Shown one piece after another: positions 9,091 to 15,922 of a stretch of DNA of 15,922 nucleotides; position 1 is the first letter of the stretch; every line of letters begins with the position of its first letter. Both the position numbers and the translations under genes were made by a program. The stretch is from Sphaerosporella brunnea. Its lineage: Eukaryota > Ascomycota > Pezizomycetes > Pezizales > Pyronemataceae. The stretch spans positions 1 through 15,922 of the forward strand of contig VXIS01000570.1 of the NCBI GenBank assembly GCA_008704415.1, read 5' to 3'. The notes beneath the pieces were generated by a model. The model saw only the letters and a list, made by a program, of their open reading frames with translations. It ran no database searches and was not told the origin of the DNA.

Positions 9091-10318
9091 GAGTGAGTCG
9101 GAGGAGAGTAATGTTTCCCAGCTCGAAGGTTGCAGCGGGTTCCCAAGTGTTTCCAGTGAGTGGGCTTCGGAGCAACAAACCATACGTTCCCGAGTTTTAG
9201 CCATGTTGGAAAAGCAATAGAGTCTCAGGCGGGAAACACATCAATCGTTCCCGGTAATGTTCATGTGGACTTCACCGGGAAGAGAAAACCTTTGTTGCCA
9301 GTTGTGGGTTGTTGTTGAGTTGGGATAACATCTGCTACCCGACCCTGCTGGGTTTGAATCCATGTGCGGGTTTTATGAGTCTTGGGGTGGGTGAAAAGAG
9401 GGGTTGATGTAGGATTGATGCTTCACTAGTCAGCACTCGTTTTTTTGTTTGAACATTTCGAATTTGAATTTGAATTTGCGCCTCGCAATTATTTTGCCCA
9501 GCTTAGAGCTACAGCAGGACAAATCCACCGGTTTGTTGGTATCCCATCGCCCCAGTGACCGAGAAACCCCCGTAATAAATTCGTCTCGATTACCGCTACA
9601 TGCATTCCTACGGTATTCTCTGACTGAATGCTGGATTCTTACGCACCTATCGCTGGCCAGTAAGCACTTTCACACCAACACTGACTTGCTTGTAGGTGCA
9701 TCGCCATTCCGAGCTGCATGGGCTAGACTCCGCCCCAAGGCCTAGACCTCGCCCACAGGTAGGCATCAATGCTAGAGGACGAGAAGAAACAACATAATGA
9801 AACACATAGAACTTTGGACTCCAGATAGATGAACTGAATGAGGTGTAAGGGGGGAGGTGTCTACGTTATAGGGACACAAGATATTCCCGTTCACCGTACG
9901 ACTGTTTTTGCGAAGCGGAACCCGCCATGGCCAGTATAAAACGGAACCAACAAGCGGTAGTCGTGAAAAGGGGTGGCATATAGTGACGGTACCGAGGAGA
10001 AGAGCAGCAGCGCCGGGTAGAGAAGCGGCGAGGAACGAGATGGATAGAGCACCCTATGCGAAAATCAAAATTTCGTGAGGCCGGGAGTTAATTCCCTTTT
10101 ACCCACGACCACAACCCCGTTCACAAGCGTCATTCCTACAATCTTCGCCTCTGCAGCGGCGCCCATTGAACCAAGGGCGACCCGGAGCGACTGGCAGTGG
10201 TCCCGCGATCACCCGCTGTAAGTAGTCGCTGCTGTTGAAATGGGTTGCGAACACTGTAGTGGAAGCAAGCAAGTTTGTAGTCACTTATCCACCGTATGTC
10301 ACTCGAACAGATGAGCCT
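9091..10318. other. Gene-poor region
   Basis: No gene can be supported over these 1.2 kb. Open frames are short and without recognisable domains. Present are a short GAATTT tandem (about 9459-9476), a TATA-like AGTATAAAAC at about 9945, and on the minus strand between 10300 and 10062 a few protein-like fragments in different frames that do not join cleanly. A GTAAGC...TTGTAG segment (9661-9696) looks like a 36-nt intron, but no convincing exons flank it. Confidence 0.5.
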
Positions 10319-10326
10319 GAGGACAG
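10319..10326. repeat. Left target-site duplication of hAT element
   Basis: GAGGACAG, identical to 10747-10754. Eight bases is the standard hAT duplication length. Confidence 0.9.
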
Positions 10327-10746
10327 CAGTGTTCTCAGTAGCCAGCCCAAACAGCCGGGCGCGCTGGGCCGGCTGCTTTAAGCAGCCAGCCCGCCGGGCT
10401 TTTTGCATCAGCCCAAACGGCCCAGCCTGCTGTCGGGCCAGCCCGGCTGCCAGAGCTTTGAGTGATCTCCGGTGAAGACCGGCCACTGCGAGTGGTGGGC
10501 TCGATCGGCGTCGATAAACTTATCAGGATCTGTGATGTTATACTAAACTCCTAGTGATCTCCTCCTAGTCATCGTTTTACACGGCGAACATCTTTATGTA
10601 CTTTTGATTTCGTAGCAGTAGTTTACATCACGGTCGTCGTATTTGTCCTCATTGTGGGCTGCAGCTCAAACAGCCGGGCGGGCTTTTTGATCAGCCCACA
10701 TCCGCCCAACGCAGCCGGCCGGGCGGGCTGGCTGTTGAGAACGCTG
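10327..10746. mobile_element. Non-autonomous hAT element (MITE-like), 420 bp
   Basis: The element begins CAGTGTTCTCAGTAGCCAG and ends in the inverted form, whose reverse complement is CAGCGTTCTCAACAGCCAG. Over the first 22 bases 19 match. The terminal CAG and flanking 8-bp duplications (GAGGACAG at 10319 and 10747) are diagnostic of the hAT superfamily. Inside each end are subterminal blocks in direct orientation: CAAACAGCCGGGCG at 10348 and 10667, and GGGCTTTTTG(C)ATCAGCCCA at about 10396 and 10680; such repeats often bind transposase. A perfect 8-bp hairpin (GGCTGCTT-T-AAGCAGCC) sits at 10371-10387. No transposase is encoded, so movement would need an enzyme from elsewhere. Confidence 0.9.
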
Positions 10747-10754
10747 GAGGACAG
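10747..10754. repeat. Right target-site duplication of hAT element
   Basis: GAGGACAG, the exact copy of 10319-10326. The exact match of both copies suggests the insertion is not ancient. Confidence 0.9.
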
Positions 10755-11079
10755 ATTAGTGCGCGCGCCCGTTTCTTTCGCATCCCACTGGCATGCCTAT
10801 TCTTGTAGGATTGAGCGAATCTACACGAGCACGGACCTTGCGTTGCGGCGAAGAGCTTGGGGTGGCTTAAATGGCTTCACTCGAACATCCGCGAATCTCG
10901 CAGGATGGAGTACCAAATATTTAGATATATTGCCTACGACCGCCAACCGCAAGATGGCACATTGACATACTAAGTATATGAAAGTAGGAAAAAAAAATTA
11001 CGGAATTAATTCCGCCAGCAACAAACAGAAAGAAAAGAAAGACCGACCATGTACAGACAGAGCGCCATTTCTCTGTGTT
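10755..11079. other. Intergenic stretch, no gene supported
   Basis: No supported gene. Short open frames on both strands lack recognisable motifs. The right end, near 10987-11079, should contain the 3' untranslated region of the phosphate carrier gene on the minus strand. Confidence 0.5.
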
Positions 11080-12219
11080 TTACGCCTTCTTCTCGTCACC
11101 GTTGCCGCCAGTAGTCGGCAATCCCACAAATATCTTGAAAGAATCATAGATCAACCACTGCAGGCCGGTGAGGGTACCGATCATGACAATTCTGACCGGC
11201 AGACCGTTCCACAAGCCCTTGAATCCAATTTGCTTGTAGATGCGGCTGGTAGCCTGAGCTGCGCTTTCGCCGGCTTCACGGTTCTGGTTGAGCTTGCTGA
11301 CCATCACGTCGGCAGGGTGCGAGACGACAGCGCACAAGATACCAGCCAAGTAACCACCGCTAAAACTCACGGCGGTCTGCACACCTTTCCCATACTCGTT
11401 CTTGCTCTTGGGAAGGTAGTTATAGATGGCCTCGACGATCGTCTCGAAGGACGCAAACTTCATCATCGTGTACGGAATTTGTCTTCCCCACAGTGGAACA
11501 ATCCCCTGGTACAAACCGCCCCAGCCCTCCTGGGCCACTACTGTGCTGATTCCTTTGAAGGTGCTGGTATATGTCGGTGGAATGGTGGTCTGGATCCGCA
11601 CCTTGACCGCCTCGAATGGGCACAGAGCGATGTCGGCGAGGAACTCGGCGGACGCCGAACCGGCAAGGTAGATCGCCGTCTTGTATTTCTTTGCGTTCTC
11701 AGGCCCAGCAAGGTCGCTGTAGTACTTCTTGAAGAACTCGTAGCCGCCGTATTTGAACGCTCCCTGCGCGCTGTAGCCGAAAAATGTCGGGGACCAGCCG
11801 GTGAAGATTCCGCGAAGTCCTTCGGTACGGGCGATCGTCGACCAGGCCTGGAAATTACCTTTATAGAGGCTCGGGTCAACCTGTCGCCGGCATTTGACCA
11901 AATCGAGCGGGGTGACAGCGGTGTGGGTCACACCCTGCGGCCGTCGGCGTTAGCGGGCTTTGCGGAAGCCTCGGGGTAAACATCTTACGCAGGCTAAAAG
12001 TCCTCCCAGAATACAGGCGGCGTAGTATTTGGGTGAGTACAATTCGATCTGCCCGGTCTTCTTCTGCACCTCTGCGGAGGCTTTGGCGAGCTCGCGCTTG
12101 GCCTCGTCGGAGAGCTCGTGGGCTTTGTCGGACGTGCTGGCGATCCAGAAGGCGGTGGGTTTGTTGTTGCTGGGGAAAGAGGCGGCCATAGTGTTCGTGG
12201 AGGGAAAGAGGCCGGGCAT
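11080..12219 (-). CDS. PIC2: Mitochondrial phosphate carrier (Pic2/SLC25A3 type)
   Basis: Two exons on the minus strand, 12219-11989 and 11934-11080, give 361 residues; the 54-nt intron has GTAAGA...CGCAG ends. The join restores [19 protein letters not shown]. The protein imports phosphate into the mitochondrial matrix across the inner membrane; yeast Pic2 also carries copper. The three carrier signatures are PLDLVK (86-91), PFEAVK (183-188) and PADVMVSK (284-291; Ser where the basic residue is usual, as in other phosphate carriers). PLDLVKCR and KYGGYEFFK fit Pic2 better than Mir1. The first 60 residues, including [19 protein letters not shown], form the soluble N-terminal extension seen in filamentous fungi. 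Start 12219 is chosen for its match to that extension; Met11 is an alternative. The upstream region is shared with the divergent gene to the right. Confidence 0.93.
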
Positions 12220-12921
12220 TGTGGTGGTAGTGGTGGGAGTGTGAGGGGGGGGAGGGGGTGGATATGAATGTTGTGTGCGAACCCGATATATCACAGCTTT
12301 ACAGGTCTTATCTCAGCTACGGGCCTTTGATATACCGAAGAGGCCGAATAGAGAAGGAAAACTCGACATTAACGCAGGTATGACGTAACTATTTGAGGAA
12401 GTCGAAGAGGGTAGGTATAGGATTGGTGTAACTGAAGGAGGAACAGCGCCAGCTGATTCTGTCTATCTATCTATCTACTCGTTGCTCCATGAGCCTCGCT
12501 GGAACACTCAGCACGGTGAGAAGAGAGCTCAGGGGGAAGGTGATGTGGTGGTGTGTGGGTGGTGGCCGGAACGGACGGACGCGGGAACAGGTGTGACATC
12601 ACATCAATCTGCCCGAGCGATGGTCCAGCTTTCGACGAGGCAAGAGAAACATATACCCGAGGGAGTCCCAGCGGCGGGGAGAAAGCTGGGTTACTTGGTC
12701 TTCACTCGGATCTCCGAACGATTTCACGATGTCGCGGTGTATACAAGTTTTCTGTTGCTCTTCAAGAGCTTCAGCTTCAAGCTCACCTTAGCCGCCATTT
12801 CCAACCCTAACCGCTCATCGTCTGTTGGTAGAAAGCTTGTCGCACCCCACTCAACCTTCCGCCCCGCATCATCTGCATAAACAGCCCCCCGCCTCCTCAT
12901 CTTCGATCCACAACGCCTACA
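12220..12921. promoter_or_regulatory. Divergent intergenic region between phosphate carrier and VHS/GAT gene
   Basis: This stretch lies between two divergent start codons and should hold both promoters. It contains a TCTA microsatellite (12462-12477). From about 12780 to the ATG at 12922 it becomes CT- and C-rich, as in many fungal leaders. An alternative first exon for the right-hand gene may lie at 12489-12515. No transcription factor site can be named with confidence. Confidence 0.5.
12462..12477. repeat. (TCTA)4 microsatellite
   Basis: Four perfect TCTA units in the divergent promoter region. Confidence 0.9.
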
Positions 12922-14329
12922 ATGGTCATTCCGTCCAACCTCTCACTCTTCGCCCCGCGGGACGGCCTACTGAACCAGTGTTTATAAACAGAAAAAGCCC
13001 TACACCGCCGTTACCGTGCTGATCGAGCGCCTCACCTCAGAGGAATACGAGGAGAACGACTATGGCGGCCTTCCAGAGCTGATCGAAACTATCAAGCTGC
13101 AAGATTCTGGCCCCACAGAAGCTAGCAGAGCGATCCGTAAAAAACTGTTGGTGTTATCCACGCCTAGGTGACGGCTCACTCACACACGTGCGTAGTAAAT
13201 ACGGAAATGTTCACCGCCAGCTGCGCGCGCTGACTGTAACCCGCCCTCTCTCCGCTTCTACCCCGTAAGCTAAGCCTCGCAGCTCCTCGACGGCCTGATT
13301 TCCAATGCCGGTCCGCGATTTCAACGTACTTTTGCCGATGAGCCCCTGCTGGAGCGTCTCCGCCTCGCTGCAACAGACTCAACTACCGACCCCGATGTGA
13401 AGGCAAAACTCAAAGCCCTGTTCACCCAGTGGGCGCAGGAATATAAGGACACCCAGGGCCTGTCCAGCGTAGCGAATCTGTACAAGCAACTCCCGCGTAA
13501 ACCCCGCCCGGCGGCTACCGTCACCAAGCCCGCACCCGCACCCGCACCGTCGTCGCCTACTACGAGCACCCCGCGCTCACCTATTTCGCCGAGTTCCTCC
13601 TCCACCTTTTCCCCTGTCGCCGCTACGACCCACTCAAGCATATGGGGCTCTAGCTCCAGTTCTAACAGGAAGAGCAGCTCCAAGAGCAAAAATAAGCACC
13701 ACGCATCCTTCAACCTAGAAAAAGAGAAGCCAGCTCTGAACCAGGCGTTAGCGAATGCCAGCATCGCATCCACAAACCTCAACAATGCCCTGAAGCTCGT
13801 GAATCGTGAAAAGGAGCGTGTGAGTGAGAAGCGGGAAGTCGTCCTCCAGTATGATCAATGCAAAACCCTGCGCAGCACTATCCTGCGATACATCCAGCTT
13901 GTGGAAAGCGAGCAATGGCTCGGCTCTCTGATCAACGCGCATGAAGAGCTCTCGCACGCTATTGCTACCTATGAAGTGTACGACAAACCGATCGAAGAGG
14001 ACTCAGACAGTGAGGACGAGTGGAACCGTAGTGATGGGGACGAGATTGCTGCAGCTACACGGCGTATGGCTGGATTGACTGTGGACGAGGGCCCCGCACC
14101 CGCTATGCCGCCGAGGCCGAAAGGTAAGGCACCCTCTCCCCCAGTCCCAGAGCCAGAGGAGCCCGAGGAAGAGTATGATCCCGACGACCCTTTCGGCAAC
14201 CAATACGAGGTGGTGGATGATGGCATAGTGCATGAGGATACCGCGACTGGTATGCGGTGGTACGGGCCCTACCAATTCAATCAGGCCTCACTTTCGTATG
14301 CTGATATTGGCAGCAGGAAGGTTTTATAG
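12922..14329 (+). CDS. VHS and GAT domain protein, Lsb5-like endocytic adaptor
   Basis: Secure exons are 12992-13146 (possibly from 12979), 13196-13235 and 13283-14329, with introns of 49 and 47 nt, giving at least 413 residues. A VHS domain runs from KKPYTAVTVLIERL through RAIRKKLKYGNVHRQLRAL and RFQRTFADEPLLERL to about 13490. After a Ser/Pro/Lys-rich linker, a helical GAT-like domain covers 13709-13984. A Pro-rich tail (MPPRPKGKAPSPPVP) and an acidic DDPFGNQYE follow. Yeast Lsb5 binds the WASP homologue Las17 and ubiquitin and links endocytosis to actin; the same role is inferred. The first exon is uncertain. With ATG 12922, an 11-nt exon spliced from 12933 to 12979 gives MVIPVYKQKKPY. ATG 12489 with a consensus GTGAGA donor gives MSLAGTLST before KKPY, but needs a 476-nt intron. 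Confidence 0.8.
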
Positions 14330-14963
14330 AGAGATACACCGACGACGTGATGCAGATCCGATTATTTGTTACGAGACATGGTTCGATTTTCTTTTCGTTT
14401 ATTCTTTTTTCATTTACGATTCGTGGAGGGGTTTTTTTTTTTTTTTTTTTTTTCATATTTTTCTTGTGAATTCAAGGCGTACAAAGTGCTGCTGTTTGTG
14501 GGCTATTTGATGGCACGATTTTCAAGATAAGCGGGCTGGCCCAAAGGGCTGCGTGGCTCTGAAACGGGTTCACAACTGATCATCTTGTGGAATTTATAGC
14601 TACCCATTTATGGGATGTGATGACGGTCCCTCTGTACCAAGTTTGGTATTTCCAGAAGGACCGGAAGTTAAATCACCAGCGGTGTTTTGAAGGCTTGAAT
14701 ACTGCGATATTGAAGCCACAGCAGGCGCGGTTGAGCCACACGCGACACTTGCGCATGCCTTAGAGGCGTTGTTTCAAAAATAGCAGCATCCAAAACACAA
14801 CCGGGGCTGCGCAGAGTATTGATTGGCAGGGCTGAGTGGGCAGTGCAGTCGTTCCAGCCGCACGTCTCTGATCCCCTCCTTATTATTACAACACCACCAC
14901 CAGCAGCATCGTCAAGTTTTCGCTTTCACCACCACAACTACCCATCACAGCATCAAACCAACC
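14330..14963. other. Intergenic region between tandem plus-strand genes
   Basis: No gene or RNA gene is seen. It contains a T22 run (14432-14453) shortly after the stop of the VHS/GAT gene, probably in or near its 3' end region. A CT- and CA-rich leader runs from about 14875 to the ATG at 14964. The promoter of the MARVEL gene must lie in between. Confidence 0.5.
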
Positions 14964-15697
14964 ATGGCCCTCTTCAACCGCCGCGCCGCCAGCGCGAGCA
15001 CATTGCCAAAGCTCCCGTTCTTCCTCTTGCGCGTGATCCAGCTGGTCTGCTCAGCCATCATCTTTGGCATCCTGGGATACTTCATCTGGAACCTGTGGAA
15101 AGATGGATACCGCACACCATACGAGTTTTCGCTTCTAGTTTTCGCCGTATGCAATCCGCCCCCCCCCCCCCCCCTCCCTGTTCATCCTTGTCCTGACTAA
15201 CCCGCCGGCATCAACAACAGGCATCAGCCACAGTGCTCAACCTCCTCATAACCTCTATCCTCCTCTGCTGCTGTGGCCTATCACCCTTCCCGGTGCTGGT
15301 CTTCGACACCTTCCTGCTTCTCCTCTGGACAATCTCGTTCGGGCTCCTTTTGCGCGCCATGGGGGATACCACCACCGCCACCTGTTCCACCGACGACTGG
15401 GGAAATGCGGACGGCGTCGCTGTGTGCCATATGTTCAAGTGTCTGGTCGCGTTCAGCCTCATTGTGCTTGTGGCGACGTTGGGAATTGTGGTTACGGCCG
15501 CCGTCGCAAGGAAGAGACAGCCGAAGATTAAATATACGCCTACTCTCAACCCGGCGAATGTTAATACGGCGTACTCGGCCGCCACGCAGCCGCAGATGCA
15601 CATGAACCCGCCCCAGCCCCCGCCGCCATATCAGGCGAACAAGGTTCAGCAGCCACCGGTGGCGGGCCATGGCGCTAATGTTAGTTACTATGGTTAG
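14964..15697 (+). CDS. MARVEL-domain four-pass membrane protein
   Basis: Two exons, 14964-15146 and 15221-15697, give 219 residues. The 74-nt intron has GTATGC...ACAG ends and a CTGACTAAC branch site. The start lies in an ACCATGG context. Four membrane segments are visible at roughly 17-45, 52-80, 84-106 and 130-156, the MARVEL layout, with both ends in the cytosol. Two Cys (116 and 130) bracket the loop before the last segment. The tail is rich in Pro, Asn and Gln and has PPPPY (194-198), a PPxY-type motif that binds WW domains of Rsp5/Nedd4 ubiquitin ligases, suggesting sorting or turnover by ubiquitination. Fungal MARVEL proteins act in plasma membrane or endosomal organisation; the precise role here is not evident. 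Confidence 0.87.
15159..15174. repeat. C16 homopolymer within an intron
   Basis: Sixteen consecutive C lie 12 bases after the 5' splice site of the MARVEL gene's intron. Its length could vary or be mis-sequenced; it does not touch coding sequence. Confidence 0.9.
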
Positions 15698-15922
15698 GGG
15701 AGGGATATGAGTTTATGAAGCGTTTTTTTTTTTGGGTTTTTTTTTTGGTTTCTTTCTTGTTGGGATGGATTGTGGCTGTTAGGTCGGGTGTACATCTTCT
15801 TTACTGGCTTGTGGAAAGGGGTAAAAAAAATTCGATACCCATATTGTTTTCTGTTTTTTTTTCCTTTCTTTTTTTTCTTGCGATATATATATATATATAT
15901 CGGGAATCTTAGGGGCACCCGG
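15698..15922. other. 3' flank with T-rich tracts and an AT microsatellite
   Basis: Downstream of the MARVEL stop codon are several T-rich tracts and an (AT)9 repeat at 15883-15900. The 3' end of the MARVEL transcript is expected here. No further gene is seen before the window ends. Confidence 0.6.

Noticed and set aside
7738..9200. Long open frames on both strands across the repeat array as protein-coding genes
   Set aside because: They are periodic translations of the minisatellite; unit lengths shift frame, and no start context, domain or intron supports them.
9204..9335. Solo LTR starting TGTTGG and ending TAACA
   Set aside because: No matching target-site duplication flanks it and the ends are not convincing inverted repeats.
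9290..9375. tRNA or tRNA-derived SINE, because GGTTTGAATCC at 9351 resembles a B box
   Set aside because: The expected T-arm stem does not pair and no acceptable A box or acceptor stem lies at the right distance.
9560..9750. Short gene with a 36-nt intron (GTAAGC at 9661 to TTGTAG at 9696)
   Set aside because: The splice signals look good but the flanking frames encode only about 20 residues with no recognisable feature.
10062..10300. Minus-strand coding relic with segments resembling THFNSSDYLQRV and GAAAEAKIVGMTLVNG
   Set aside because: The pieces lie in different frames, no consistent splice joins them, and I cannot match them to a family.

Overview
The window looks like nuclear DNA of a filamentous ascomycete (Pezizomycotina). 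Genes are monocistronic, split by short introns (45-74 nt) with GT...AG ends and CTAAC/CTGAC-like branch sites, and start codons follow CT-rich leaders. The protein families (HOT dehydrogenase, DHA-type MFS transporter, Pic2-type carrier, Lsb5-type VHS/GAT protein, MARVEL protein) are typical of that group. The class cannot be settled from this sequence. All gene models below were built by joining frames across introns by eye.

Layout, left to right. Positions 1-808 are upstream DNA. At 809-2446 (+) is a four-exon mitochondrial hydroxyacid-oxoacid transhydrogenase (ADHFE1/HOT family). Convergent to it, at 2663-4449 (-), is a four-exon MFS transporter. Beyond the transporter's 5' end, 4742-5750 holds a decayed hAT transposon: a perfect 28-bp inverted repeat, a BED-type zinc finger remnant, and a frame-broken piece of hAT transposase. 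At 6047-7125 (-) is a two-exon gene with an acidic, poly-Glu N-terminal half and a conserved-looking C-terminal domain that I cannot name.

At 7426-7725 (-) are the last spliced exons of another gene that ends abruptly against a minisatellite. The minisatellite (about 7724-9090) has 25/28-bp, 10-bp and 52/62-bp periodicities. From 9091 to 11079 I can support no gene. This stretch does contain a complete non-autonomous hAT element (10327-10746) with 8-bp target-site duplications.

The right third is ordinary gene space: a Pic2-type mitochondrial phosphate carrier (11080-12219, -), an Lsb5-like VHS/GAT endocytic adaptor (12922-14329, +, first exon uncertain), and a MARVEL-domain membrane protein with a C-terminal PPxY-type motif (14964-15697, +).

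The genes do not form an obvious cluster or pathway. Two encode mitochondrial proteins, two encode membrane proteins of other compartments, one an endocytic adaptor. No RNA gene, CRISPR array or operon was seen. The most informative points are the intact hAT MITE, the truncated gene at the minisatellite edge, the regular minisatellite structure and the unnamed acidic protein.
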